Translations under genes and position numbers: made by a program | NCBI RefSeq assembly: GCF_038069765.1 | Contig: NZ_JBBPFS010000001.1 | Location: 372,001 to 436,000 of the forward strand | Reading direction: 5' to 3' | Length of the DNA stretch: 64,000 nucleotides | Source: Arthrobacter_B sp038069765 | Lineage (GTDB): Bacteria > Actinomycetota > Actinomycetes > Actinomycetales > Micrococcaceae | In this document: one piece after another, positions 34,058 to 42,979 of the stretch | How positions within the stretch are numbered: the first letter of the stretch is position 1 | Layout of the letters: every line of letters begins with the position of its first letter | Notes under the pieces: model-generated | What the model was told of the DNA's origin: nothing | The model's database searches: none | What the model saw: the letters and a program-made list of their open reading frames with translations, nothing else

Positions 34058-34903
34058 ATGGAGTATGTCACTCTGAACAACGGCGTCGAAATGCCCATCC
34101 TTGGCTTTGGCGTATATCAGGTTCCGCCGGATGAGACCGAGGAGGCGGTGACCAACGCCCTGGCTGCCGGATACCGTTCCCTGGACACTGCGGCGGCGTA
34201 CCAGAACGAGGACGCCGTGGGGCGTGCGGTGCAGAAGAGCGGTATCGCCCGCAATGAACTCTTCATCACCACCAAACTCTGGATCCAGGACAACGGCGAC
34301 GCCACCACCCTGCGCGCGTTCGAGACTTCCCTGCGGAACCTGGGCATGGAATACGTCGACCTTTATCTGATCCATCAGCCCTTCGGTGATGTTTACGGTG
34401 AATGGCGGGTGATGGAAAAAATCTGCAACGACGGCGGGGCCCGCGCCATCGGTGTTTCCAACTTCATGTCGGACCGGCTGGTGGACCTGATCATCCACAA
34501 CGAGATCGTTCCGGCGGTGAACCAGATCGAGACGAACCCGTTTTACCAGCGGGCGGTCGAAAACCAGCTGATGAGTGACCGCGGAGTCCGGCACGAGTCC
34601 TGGGCCCCCTTTGCCGAGGGCAAGAACAACCTCTTCTCGGTTCCGACGCTGACGGCCATCGCCGGGACGCACGGCAAGTCCGTGGCCCAAGTGGTGCTGC
34701 GCTGGCTGATCCAGCGCGGGGTGGTGGTGATCCCCAAGTCCGTCCGCCCGGATCGGATGGCGGAAAACATAGACGTGTTCGGGTTTGAACTCAGCCCGCA
34801 GGAAATGGCGTCCATCGCCGACCTCGATACCGGCACGTCGCTGTTTTTCGACCACCGCGACCCCGAAGCCGTGGCCCGGCTGAGCGGGGTCACGATGGAA
34901 TAG
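34058..34903 (+). CDS. Aldo/keto reductase
   Basis: 281 residues, TIM barrel. The catalytic tetrad is Asp43 and Tyr48 in SLDTAAAY, Lys73 in TTKLW and His106 in YLIHQP. NADPH-binding residues are in IPKSVRPDRMAENIDVF. It resembles 2,5-diketo-gluconate/methylglyoxal reductase-type enzymes. AAAGGA lies 7 nt before the ATG. It is monocistronic. Substrate unknown. Confidence 0.92.
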   Translation: MEYVTLNNGVEMPILGFGVYQVPPDETEEAVTNALAAGYRSLDTAAAYQNEDAVGRAVQKSGIARNELFITTKLWIQDNGDATTLRAFETSLRNLGMEYVDLYLIHQPFGDVYGEWRVMEKICNDGGARAIGVSNFMSDRLVDLIIHNEIVPAVNQIETNPFYQRAVENQLMSDRGVRHESWAPFAEGKNNLFSVPTLTAIAGTHGKSVAQVVLRWLIQRGVVVIPKSVRPDRMAENIDVFGFELSPQEMASIADLDTGTSLFFDHRDPEAVARLSGVTME

Positions 34904-35034
34904 CCCCCGCCCGGCAGTATTCGACGGCGGGGCACCGCGCGCCCCGCCGCAGTGACTCCCGACACAAACGCCACAATACGGCGGCCGGTTGTGAGCTGCG
35001 TCATGGGTCCAGTACTCTGCTTACACCACGTGCT

Positions 35035-35069
35035 TTTCGACTATCGAACACGGTGTTCAACTATCGAAC
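35035..35069 (-). promoter_or_regulatory. Two PcaU/PcaR-like IclR operators
   Basis: Read on the minus strand, GTTCGATAGTTGAAC (35055-35069) and GTTCGATAGTCGAAA (35035-35049) are two 15-mers, 20 bp apart start to start. They closely resemble the GTTCGATAATCGCAC-type sites of IclR-family PcaU/PcaR. They lie about 55-85 nt upstream of the monooxygenase start, whose operon ends in an IclR gene. Confidence 0.75.
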
Positions 35070-35121
35070 AGATAGGCAACACGGCACGGACAACAGAGAA
35101 CACAACGAAGTGAGGACCACC

Positions 35122-37023
35122 GTGCAGTTCCACCATCACGGCTACGTATCCGGAGACCCGCGCATCCAGCCGGCGGCCGGCGTCGGCATCAACCGCCCCG
35201 ATGATTTGCCCGAGGAAGTTGACGTACTCATCGTGGGCTCCGGGCCGGCGGGCATGCTAGCCGCAGCCCAGCTGTCCCAGTTCCCGAACGTCACCACCCG
35301 GATTGTGGAACGCCGCGGCGGCCGGCTCGCCATCGGCCAGGCTGACGGGATCCAGGCCCGCAGCGTCGAAACCTTCCAGGCCTTCGGCTTCGCCGAGGAA
35401 ATCACCGCCGAGGCGTACCGGATCACGGAAATGGCCTTCTGGCGCCCGGACCCCGAGCAGCCCGAGAACATTGTCCGTTCCGGCCGTGCCCTCGACGACG
35501 AAGCCGGCATCAGTGAATTCCCGCACCTGATTGTCAACCAGGCCCGCGTGCTGGATTACTTCGCCCGGTACATGGCCTACGCTCCCACCCGGATGGCACC
35601 CGACTACGGTTTTGAATTCCAAGGCTTGGAAATCGACGACGACGCCGAGTACCCCGTCACGGTAACGCTGCTCCACACGGCCGGGCCCCTCGAGGGCTCC
35701 GAGCGCGTGGTGAAAGCCAAGTACGTGGTGGGTGCCGACGGCGCCCGCAGCCGGGTGCGCCAGTCCATCGGCTGCACCCTGGCCGGCGACGCCGCCAACC
35801 ACGCCTGGGGCGTCATGGACGTGCTCGCCACCACTGACTTCCCGGACATCCGCACCAAGTGCGCCATCCAGTCCTCCAACGGCGGCAGCATCCTGCACAT
35901 TCCGCGTGAAGGCGGGCACCTTTTCCGCATGTACGTGGACCTGGGCGTTGTACCCGAGGATGACAACGGCGCCGTCCGCAAGACCACCATTGAACAGATC
36001 ATCGCCAAGGCCAACGACATCCTGCATCCCTACACCCTGGATGTCCGCAACGTCGCCTGGCACAGCGTGTACGAAGTGGGCCACCGGCTCACCGACCGGT
36101 TCGACGACGTGCTGCCCGAGGACCTGGGGACCCGCACCCCGCGCGTCTTCATCACCGGCGATGCATGCCACACCCACAGCGCCAAGGCCGGGCAGGGGAT
36201 GAACGTGTCCATGCAGGACGGCTTCAACCTGGGCTGGAAGCTCGGGCACGTGCTGGACGGACGCAGCCCCGAAAGCCTGCTCTCCACCTACTCCGCGGAA
36301 CGCCAGGTGGTCGCGAAGAACCTCATCGACTTCGACAAAGAGTGGTCCACGCTGATGGCCAAGAAGCCCGAGGAGTTCGAGAATCCCTCGGACCTCGAGG
36401 ACTTCTATGTGAGCACGGCCGAGTTCCCGGCAGGCTTCATGACGCAGTACACGCCGTCCATGCTCATTGCCGAGCCTGCCCACCAGGACCTGGCCGCGGG
36501 ATTCCCCATCGGCAAGCGCTTCAAGTCGTCGCCGGTGAAGCGCGTCAGCGACGCCAACCCGGTCCAGCTCGGGCACCTGGCGAAGGCCGACGGCCGCTGG
36601 CGGATCTACGTCTTCGCTGATCCGGCCGCCGCCGGTGCACCGTCCCCGACCGCCGATCTTGCGGACTGGCTGGCGAACGCTCCGGACTCCCCGCTGGCGG
36701 CGACGCCCGAGGGTGAAGACCGCGACGCCTGGTTCGACGTCAAGGTGATTTACCAGCAGCCCACCACCGGCATCGACATCGGGGCAGTACCGGCGGTCTT
36801 CAAGCCGACGGTCGGGCCGTTTGGGCTCACCGACCTCGCAAAGGTCTTCGGCGTTGACCCCGCGGACGACATTTTCGATGTGCGCGGACTTGACCGCTCC
36901 GGCGTCGTCGTGGTGGTCCGCCCGGACCAGTACGTGGCCAACGTCCTGCCGCTGACGGCGACGGCGGACCTGGCGGACTTCTTCGCGCCGCTGCTGCCCG
37001 CGCGCCGGGTCGACATCGTGTGA
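35122..37023 (+). CDS. FAD-dependent aromatic monooxygenase, 3-hydroxybenzoate 4-monooxygenase-like
   Basis: 633 residues from GTG, with GAGG 7 nt upstream. The flavin hydroxylase fold has VGSGPAGM near the N-terminus, the ADGARSRVRQ motif and GDACHTHSAKAGQGMN. A C-terminal thioredoxin-like dimerisation domain of the phenol-hydroxylase type spans about residues 430-633. The N-terminus (FHHHGYVSGDPRIQPAAG) and length match the 3-hydroxybenzoate/phenol hydroxylase group, which adds a hydroxyl ortho to an existing phenol group using NADPH and oxygen. No ring-cleavage enzyme is adjacent, so the catechol-type product must be processed elsewhere. The stop overlaps the IclR start. Confidence 0.85.
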   Translation: MQFHHHGYVSGDPRIQPAAGVGINRPDDLPEEVDVLIVGSGPAGMLAAAQLSQFPNVTTRIVERRGGRLAIGQADGIQARSVETFQAFGFAEEITAEAYRITEMAFWRPDPEQPENIVRSGRALDDEAGISEFPHLIVNQARVLDYFARYMAYAPTRMAPDYGFEFQGLEIDDDAEYPVTVTLLHTAGPLEGSERVVKAKYVVGADGARSRVRQSIGCTLAGDAANHAWGVMDVLATTDFPDIRTKCAIQSSNGGSILHIPREGGHLFRMYVDLGVVPEDDNGAVRKTTIEQIIAKANDILHPYTLDVRNVAWHSVYEVGHRLTDRFDDVLPEDLGTRTPRVFITGDACHTHSAKAGQGMNVSMQDGFNLGWKLGHVLDGRSPESLLSTYSAERQVVAKNLIDFDKEWSTLMAKKPEEFENPSDLEDFYVSTAEFPAGFMTQYTPSMLIAEPAHQDLAAGFPIGKRFKSSPVKRVSDANPVQLGHLAKADGRWRIYVFADPAAAGAPSPTADLADWLANAPDSPLAATPEGEDRDAWFDVKVIYQQPTTGIDIGAVPAVFKPTVGPFGLTDLAKVFGVDPADDIFDVRGLDRSGVVVVVRPDQYVANVLPLTATADLADFFAPLLPARRVDIV

Positions 37024-37739
37024 CTGCCGTGAACCGGCCCGCCTCCACCGCCTCCACTAGCCAAACGCTCTCCCGGGGCATCCGTGCCCTGGAAGTGCTG
37101 GCTGATTCCTCCGCCGGCCTGAGCATTGCCGACATCGCGTCAGCCCTGGGCGTGCACCGGTCCAATGCGTACCGGATACTGCGCACTTTGGAGGACCACT
37201 CCCTGGTGTTCCGCGACGACGCCGGCAAGTTCTCCATTGGACCGGGGATGGCGGCACTGGCACGCGGGGTTGGCAGCCGGCTGCAAACCGCCGCCGTTCC
37301 CGAGCTCACGGCGCTGTCCTCGGCCCTGCAGATGACGGCCTTTGTCGCCGTGTGGGACCGGCGCCAGTGCGTGACGCTGGTGTCGGTGGAACCGCCCCAC
37401 GGCGAAGGGACCATTGTCCAGCGCCCCGGAACCCGGCATTCCTTTGCCGCCGGGGCAGCTGGCATCGCCATACAATCGGCGCTCACTGAAGCCGAGTGGG
37501 AAGAACTGGCGCCCGGGGAACCGTACCGTGAGGAGTCGCGCGCCGCGGCCCGGAACGGATTCGCGGTAAGCCGCGACGAAGTCATTCCCGGCGTGAGTTC
37601 GGTGGCCGTTCCGCTGCGCGTCAGCGGGCAGCTGCCGGCGGCCCTGGCCGTGGTGTACGTGACCAGCGATGTTCCCGCCGAAGGGCTCGGGGCGCGGGTG
37701 CGGGAATCGGCTTCCGTCCTTGAACAGCTGCTGGGGTAG
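37020..37739 (+). CDS. IclR-family transcriptional regulator
   Basis: 239 residues from GTG, overlapping the monooxygenase stop as GTGA. N-terminal winged HTH (IADIASALGVHRSNAYRILR) and a C-terminal GAF-like effector domain (GIAIQSALTEAEW, AVPLRVSGQLPAALAVVY). It probably senses the aromatic substrate or product and controls the operon through the two boxes at 35035-35069. Confidence 0.92.
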   Translation: MTAVNRPASTASTSQTLSRGIRALEVLADSSAGLSIADIASALGVHRSNAYRILRTLEDHSLVFRDDAGKFSIGPGMAALARGVGSRLQTAAVPELTALSSALQMTAFVAVWDRRQCVTLVSVEPPHGEGTIVQRPGTRHSFAAGAAGIAIQSALTEAEWEELAPGEPYREESRAAARNGFAVSRDEVIPGVSSVAVPLRVSGQLPAALAVVYVTSDVPAEGLGARVRESASVLEQLLG

Positions 37740-37783
37740 CTCCAGCCTGTCCGGTGTCAGCGGATCGGAGCCTCCAGCGCCGT

Positions 37784-38965
37784 CTAGTTATAGCTCAGGG
37801 GCTCCGCCGGCGCCCACCGCGTCACGGTGAGGAACCCCGGTTCGGTCAGGTCAATGTCCGCTTCCAGTTTCTGGCGGAGGGTCCCGGCGAAGGGCGCCAC
37901 CAATAGGGTGCCCACCCGGGTCATCCCCGCTCCGGCGGTCCCGTTCCAGCCGATCCCGGCGGAGGCGCTGTCCCCTGGGCCAAGGGGAACGGGGCCGGCA
38001 GGCGTGTCCTCGGTCATAAAGGACCCGCCGTGCACCGCGGTGATGTCCATGACCCAGCCGCCGGTGTTCTCGAACGCCAGGTCAGGATAGTTGTCGACGA
38101 TGCAGCTGCGGTCGCCGGTGTTGGTGACAGTGATGCGTGCTCCGCGGTGCCCGGTGGCGGCATCCCAGCCGTCGATGTCCGCCGTGACCTCTTCGCCGGT
38201 GCACCACTGCGGGTCCGGCGGTGTGAGGGAAGGACCAACCGGGTCGGCGCCGTACACCACGGGTTCCTGGGTGGGCTCCGGCGTTACGGGCTCGGCATAG
38301 ACATCCGGATCCGTTGCCAGCACCGGCGTCAGCAGCAGGAGGGCAACGGAGGCTCCGGCAAAGGCCCACAGGGGCCGGAGCCAGGGCCGTCCGGAACCGG
38401 CGTCCCGCCGTGGCTGTGCGGACGGGGCGGGCGGGGCCGGCGGGTTAGGAGGGGTGCGCTGCACGCCCGGCGAACGGGCCGCAAGCAGCGCCGGTATCCA
38501 GCCCCAGATCACGCCCCAGTAGGCACCGGACACCAGCAGGGGCGTCACGGAACTGAAGATGTAGATTTTCCGGGCCGGCGGCCATTCCGCCAGCACCAGC
38601 CCGCCGGCGAGAACGGCGGAACCGGCAACGGAGGCCACCACCACGCAGGCCCAGGCAGCGAGGAAAGCGGTGCCCCGGGAACCGGCGCCTTTGCCGGCGG
38701 CCGGCAGCAGCACGGCGGCGAACGCCGCCGCCGCCAGCGCCGCGAGGACTGTCACCACCGCGAAGCCCGGGCCCTCCAGCACATGCCTCAGGTGATCCGG
38801 AAGGGCATTCGGGAAGACGAGCGCGGCCATGGGCGATGCAACCGGATGTAGCCGGAGGCCGGCCGGGGTCATCAGCAGGTGTCCGGCCGTTGCAGTCATT
38901 ATCCACACGGCGGCCACGATGGCCGGAAGCAGCAGCGGGCGCAGCAACGGCGCAGATTTCCCCAT
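37784..38965 (-). CDS. Membrane protein with C-terminal DUF4232 domain
   Basis: 393 residues. About five TM helices fill the N-terminal half, a Pro-rich linker (PPNPPAPPAPSAQP) is near residue 180, and a sixth TM helix is near 205. The extracytoplasmic C-terminal domain (WCTGEEVTADIDGW... with a DRSCIVDNYPDLAF segment) has two Cys that could form a disulfide and matches DUF4232, known from mycobacterial and streptomycete surface proteins. Its function is unknown. The start ATG is chosen because the reading frame upstream lies in a GC-rich stretch without codon signal. Confidence 0.78.
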   Translation of the reverse strand: MGKSAPLLRPLLLPAIVAAVWIMTATAGHLLMTPAGLRLHPVASPMAALVFPNALPDHLRHVLEGPGFAVVTVLAALAAAAFAAVLLPAAGKGAGSRGTAFLAAWACVVVASVAGSAVLAGGLVLAEWPPARKIYIFSSVTPLLVSGAYWGVIWGWIPALLAARSPGVQRTPPNPPAPPAPSAQPRRDAGSGRPWLRPLWAFAGASVALLLLTPVLATDPDVYAEPVTPEPTQEPVVYGADPVGPSLTPPDPQWCTGEEVTADIDGWDAATGHRGARITVTNTGDRSCIVDNYPDLAFENTGGWVMDITAVHGGSFMTEDTPAGPVPLGPGDSASAGIGWNGTAGAGMTRVGTLLVAPFAGTLRQKLEADIDLTEPGFLTVTRWAPAEPLSYN

Positions 38966-39179
38966 TTGGATGATGCTACCGCCGGCCCCCGGGCTGCGGC
39001 GGAAGCCGAACCTTCCCGCACTGCCGTGTCCGGGTGAAGCCATCACGGCCAAAAGCGCTTCAATCCGCCTGACACCGTGGCGGCTGCGGCCTGCCGGCGG
39101 TAGCGTGAGCGTCTCCGGTTGGTTAGCGATCGCGGATGCGTGGTGCATGAGAGTGCATGGGTACAGGACAGTGACCGAT

Positions 39180-39887
39180 ATGAACAGCAGCAACGAGAAG
39201 GACGCCCTGTGGACCTTGGTGCGCGCGGAACGGGCACGGCTGGCCGAGGACCTCGCCGACCTGGCGGATGAGCAGTGGCAGCACGGCAGCCTGTGCGGGC
39301 AGTGGACGGTGGAACAGGTGGTTGCCCATCTCACGGCGGCGGCAAGCATGAACCAGCGGCAGTGGCTGCAAAGCATGATCGGCTCCCGCTTCCGCCCGGA
39401 GGTGCACAACCAGCGGCGCCTGACCGAGCATCTGGGCCGCACGCCGGCCCAGACCCTGGCCCGGTTCCGCGGCATCATCGACAGCACCACCGCGCCCTCC
39501 TCCCACACGGCCGCCTATCTGGGAGAAGTTGTTGTGCACGCCCAGGACATCCGCCGGCCGCTGGGGCTCCGGCAGACCCCGGCAGTCGAGGCGCTGGTCC
39601 CGGTGGCTGAATTCTTTGCCGCCCGGGACTTTACGGTTCCCAGCCGCACCACTGCGGATGGATTGCAGCTGCGGGCCACGGACGGGCGTTTCACCGCCGG
39701 GTACGGACTGCTGGTGACAGGCACAACGCTGGCTCTTGTCATGAGCATGGCGGGCCGGGCCTCGTACCTGGACCAGCTTGCGGGACCGGGAGCGGCGACG
39801 CTGCGGGCACGGGTGCAGCGGGGGCAGGGGACCGGCAGAGGAGGCGGGGATTCGCTTGCCCGCGCATCCCATCAGGAGAAGAAATGA
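39180..39887 (+). CDS. Mycothiol-dependent maleylpyruvate isomerase-like (MDMPI/DinB fold) protein
   Basis: 235 residues. The N-terminal four-helix bundle has LADEQWQHGSLCGQWTVEQV and VVAHL, the typical metal-binding His position of MDMPI domains. HAQDIRRPLG supplies the later His. These enzymes use mycothiol, the actinobacterial thiol. The C-terminal part resembles the MDMPI_C region. The exact reaction is unknown. ATG 39180 is preferred; a GTG 9 nt upstream is possible. The Rv2629-like gene starts 27 nt after its stop, suggesting cotranscription. Confidence 0.82.
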   Translation: MNSSNEKDALWTLVRAERARLAEDLADLADEQWQHGSLCGQWTVEQVVAHLTAAASMNQRQWLQSMIGSRFRPEVHNQRRLTEHLGRTPAQTLARFRGIIDSTTAPSSHTAAYLGEVVVHAQDIRRPLGLRQTPAVEALVPVAEFFAARDFTVPSRTTADGLQLRATDGRFTAGYGLLVTGTTLALVMSMAGRASYLDQLAGPGAATLRARVQRGQGTGRGGGDSLARASHQEKK

Positions 39888-39914
39888 CGACGGCGAACGG
39901 CGAGAGGGAAAGCG

Positions 39915-41060
39915 ATGACTGAAAGCCTCCACAAGTACGCGGAGCTTTACCGGAAACAGGGGCCATGGTGCACGGCGTATGTTGATGCGGGAACGGGAAC
40001 CGTAGACGGCCTGGAAGCCGCCGAGGTCCGCCCGGGCAACATCCGCGAGACATTGGAGCAACAGGGCGCTCCGGCCGAGGACCTGGTTGCCATGGAACAG
40101 GCGACGGCACCTGCGCAGGGGCAGCCATCTCCCGTGTCACGGTTTGTCCTTGTACGTCAGGGAACCGTGGAGCTGAACGAGCTGCTGCCCGGAGAGCTCA
40201 TCATGCCGGAGCGGATTTCACTGGACGTGGTTCCGGATCTGCTGCCGCTGCTCAAACACCGCCCGGAGGAGTTCCCGTACATCGTTGCCGAAGTCTCCCG
40301 CGAGAGCGCCGAGATCCGGCTGGAATACATCGGCCGGGCCGGCCCCGCCAATGTGCAGGAGGTCGAGGGATCAACCGAGGACATCCACAAAATCCCCGGG
40401 GGCGGCTGGGCGCACGACAAACTGCAGCGACGCACCGAACAAACCTGGCGCCGCAATGCGGACCAGGTTGCCGAAGAGATCGACAGAATCGTGGACAGCA
40501 GCGGTGCCCGGCTAATTGCCCTGTCCGGAGACATCCGCGCCCGCACCCTGGTGAAGGAGCAGATCGCCGAAGCCCACCGGGACCTCGTGAACCTTGTGGG
40601 TGCCCACACCCACACGGGCGGCTCACCCGCCGAGGGCTTGGAAGATGAAGTCCAGGAGCGGATTGCCCTGCAGTGGGCAGCCGAGCAGCAGGACATCATG
40701 GACCGCCTCGCCCAGGAGGAAGGCCAGGCCAATCCCCAGTCCGCCATCGGCATTGGTGCCGTCCTCCATGCCCTGCAGCAGGCCCAGGTGGAGGTGCTGA
40801 TCATGAACGACGGCGCACTTTCCGAGCGCCGTCTGCTGGCTCTCGGAGCAGAACCGTGGGTGGCCAGCGCCGGCGAACAGGCGCTGGGCGCGGAAGAACT
40901 GGGCACGGTTCCGGCACCTGCCGCTCTGCTGAGGGCCGGAGCGTTAACGGACGCCAGTGTCCTTTTGGTTCCGGAGGGCGTGCTGCCCGCCGGGACAAAT
41001 ATTGCCGCGCTGCTGCGCTGGCCCACCGAGCCGGCGGCACCCGGAACCAACGCAACGTAA
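39915..41060 (+). CDS. Rv2629/baeRF2-family protein, putative Balon-like ribosome hibernation factor
   Basis: 381 residues with the archaeo-eukaryotic release-factor-like architecture: an N-terminal alpha/beta domain, a central domain with GGGWAHDKLQRRTEQTWRRN (about residues 162-181), and a C-terminal L7Ae-like domain (IGAVLHALQQAQVEVLIMND). No GGQ peptide-release motif is present. The Rv2629 group, including M. smegmatis Msmeg1130 and Psychrobacter Balon, contains factors that occupy the ribosomal A site during stress; this assignment to the group is by eye. AGAGGG precedes the ATG. The small acidic gene follows 9 nt after the stop. Confidence 0.75.
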   Translation: MTESLHKYAELYRKQGPWCTAYVDAGTGTVDGLEAAEVRPGNIRETLEQQGAPAEDLVAMEQATAPAQGQPSPVSRFVLVRQGTVELNELLPGELIMPERISLDVVPDLLPLLKHRPEEFPYIVAEVSRESAEIRLEYIGRAGPANVQEVEGSTEDIHKIPGGGWAHDKLQRRTEQTWRRNADQVAEEIDRIVDSSGARLIALSGDIRARTLVKEQIAEAHRDLVNLVGAHTHTGGSPAEGLEDEVQERIALQWAAEQQDIMDRLAQEEGQANPQSAIGIGAVLHALQQAQVEVLIMNDGALSERRLLALGAEPWVASAGEQALGAEELGTVPAPAALLRAGALTDASVLLVPEGVLPAGTNIAALLRWPTEPAAPGTNAT

Positions 41061-41069
41061 AGGAGAATC

Positions 41070-41336
41070 ATGTCCACCCCGAATGAAGACCCGACCACCG
41101 GGCCCGAACCGATTGTCCCCCAGGAGGACGCCCTTCCGCCGGCGGACCAGAGCGGGCACGGCAAGATGCCCGAGGAGATTGACGACGACGCGTTCCAGCG
41201 GGCGGCGGAACAGGAGCGCGTGGCGGCAGGACTGGCCGACTATGCACCCAGCGACGTCCCTCCGGCCACCGACCCCCTGCCGGAGGGCAGCTCCGAGGAA
41301 GCCGACCGTGCCCAGCGGGGGCTGGAGGATCAGTAA
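41070..41336 (+). CDS. Small acidic, probably disordered protein coupled to the Rv2629-like gene
   Basis: 88 residues, rich in Asp, Glu, Pro and Ala, with no predicted fold; it reads MSTPNEDPTTGPEPIVPQED at the start. AAAGGAG lies 6 nt before the ATG, and the gap to the preceding stop is 9 nt, so expression is likely linked to the Rv2629-like gene. The 3' end overlaps the convergent GMC oxidase by 7 nt. Function unknown; it may be a partner protein. Confidence 0.75.
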   Translation: MSTPNEDPTTGPEPIVPQEDALPPADQSGHGKMPEEIDDDAFQRAAEQERVAAGLADYAPSDVPPATDPLPEGSSEEADRAQRGLEDQ

Positions 41337-42844
41337 GCCAGGATCATCTGCGCCGCCCGTTCGGCAATCATGATCGTGGGCGCGTTGGTGTTGCCCGTGG
41401 GCACCAGCGGCATCACTGAGGCGTCCGCAATGCGCAGCCCGGGCATTCCGTGGACCTGCAGCGTCCGCGGATCCACCACGGCCAGGGCGTCAAGGCCCAT
41501 TTTGCAGGTCCCCACCTGGTGGTGGTAAGTCACCACGGTGTCGCGGACGTACTGTTCCAGATCCTCGCTGCTGTCCGTGACCTGCGGTCCGGGGTAGATT
41601 TCCTCGGCACCCCATTCCCCGGCCAGTGCCGAGGTGCGGCCCAGCTCGCGGCACTGCCGCACGGAGGCGGCCAGCGACGCGACGTCGGCCTGTTCACTGA
41701 GGGCGCCCAGGTCAATGCGGATCGGGTCTTCCGGTGCCGGGCCGGAGAGGGTGATCTCGCCGCGGCTGAGCGGACGGACAATGCCGGCCACCAGGGAGAA
41801 TCCGTTCTCGGGACCGGTCATGGAATCCAGGAAATACATCGGCAGGGAGAAATGGATGGGCTGGGTGTCCGGCACGGCCAGGTCCGGACGGGACTTCCAG
41901 AACAGGTGCGTTTCCGCGGCTCCCACTTCGGGAGCGGGCACCGGCTTGGCGGTGGTTGTAAAAATGACGGGGGAGAGCAGATGGTCCTGCAGGTTCTTGC
42001 CGACCCCGGGCAGGTCCAGGACGGGTTCGACGCCGGCCTCCCGCAGTTCCGCTGCCGGGCCGATGCCCGAGCGCAGCAGTACCTCGGGGGAGCCGATGGC
42101 TCCGGCGGTCAGCAGGGTTTCATCCGCGCTGACGGACTTGAGCCGGCCGTCCTGCTCGAACTCGACGCCGGTCACCGTCCCGTCCTCCACGAGCAGCCGG
42201 CGCACGGCGGCGCCGGTCAACAGGGTGAGGTTCGGGTTGTCCGCCACCGGGCGGAGATACGCGTGCCAGGTGTTGAACCGCTTGCCGTCGCGGATGTTCA
42301 GCTGCATCTTCGAAGCGCCCTCAACGTCACCGGAGTTGTAGTCCTCGTTGATCTTGATGCCCATTTCAGCAGCACCGGCCAGGATGGATTCCTGCACCGG
42401 GTTCATCGGGAAGTCCGCGACGACGTCGAGCGGTCCGTCGGTGCCGCGGCTCTCGGAGGCTCCGCCGTCGTAGTTTTCGATGGCCTTGAAGACCGGCAGG
42501 ACGTCCTCCCAGCCCCAGCCCGGGCAGCCGAGGTAGTTCCATGTGTCGTAGTCCTGCTTGGCGCCGCGGACCCAGATAGTGGCGTTCAGCGCATGGGAGC
42601 CGCCCAGCACCTTGCCGCGGGGCAGATGGATCCGCCGGTTGGAGCAGCCGGGCTGTTCCACGGTGTAGTAATCCCAGTCTTCGGGGCCGTGCCAGAGGCC
42701 GCCGGCGGCGTGCACGTCGGCGATTACCGGGTTGGTGTCCTCGCCCCCGGCTTCCAGGACGGTGACCCGGTGGCCGGCGTCGAGCAGCCGGCGGGCAATG
42801 ACGCAGCCGGCTGAACCGGCGCCGATGACGATATAGGAGTTCAC
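41330..42844 (-). CDS. GMC-family FAD alcohol oxidase/dehydrogenase
   Basis: 504 residues. FAD-binding GAGSAGCVIARRL at the N-terminus, GMC signature GKVLGGSHALNATIWVRG, and the catalytic His in YHHQVGTCKMG. It resembles choline dehydrogenase (BetA)-like enzymes oxidising primary alcohols to aldehydes. The aldehyde dehydrogenase gene lies upstream on the same strand, which suggests consecutive oxidation of alcohol or amine-derived aldehyde. The substrate is unknown. A hairpin at 42907-42949 separates the two genes. Confidence 0.88.
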   Translation of the reverse strand: MNSYIVIGAGSAGCVIARRLLDAGHRVTVLEAGGEDTNPVIADVHAAGGLWHGPEDWDYYTVEQPGCSNRRIHLPRGKVLGGSHALNATIWVRGAKQDYDTWNYLGCPGWGWEDVLPVFKAIENYDGGASESRGTDGPLDVVADFPMNPVQESILAGAAEMGIKINEDYNSGDVEGASKMQLNIRDGKRFNTWHAYLRPVADNPNLTLLTGAAVRRLLVEDGTVTGVEFEQDGRLKSVSADETLLTAGAIGSPEVLLRSGIGPAAELREAGVEPVLDLPGVGKNLQDHLLSPVIFTTTAKPVPAPEVGAAETHLFWKSRPDLAVPDTQPIHFSLPMYFLDSMTGPENGFSLVAGIVRPLSRGEITLSGPAPEDPIRIDLGALSEQADVASLAASVRQCRELGRTSALAGEWGAEEIYPGPQVTDSSEDLEQYVRDTVVTYHHQVGTCKMGLDALAVVDPRTLQVHGMPGLRIADASVMPLVPTGNTNAPTIMIAERAAQMILAY

Positions 42845-42906
42845 GGAGACCTTTCACTGCGGGGGTGGGGGGAGGGAGCGGGAGCGGGAGAAAGAGTGGA
42901 GAAAAG

Positions 42907-42949
42907 CGCGGTGCCGGGCCGGCAGGGGGGGATCCGTTCCGGCACCGCG
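42907..42949 (-). other. Intercistronic hairpin between aldehyde dehydrogenase and GMC genes
   Basis: Perfect 11-bp stem CGCGGTGCCGG / CCGGCACCGCG with a 21-nt loop. There is no T-tract, so it may be a processing or attenuation site rather than a full terminator. Confidence 0.55.
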
Positions 42950-42979
42950 GGTATGGGGGACCCGTAGGTCAGTAGGTGG

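Noticed and set aside
41450..42814. Long open frame antisense to the GMC oxidase gene
   Set aside because: Sense frame carries all GMC motifs; antisense frame has shadow composition.
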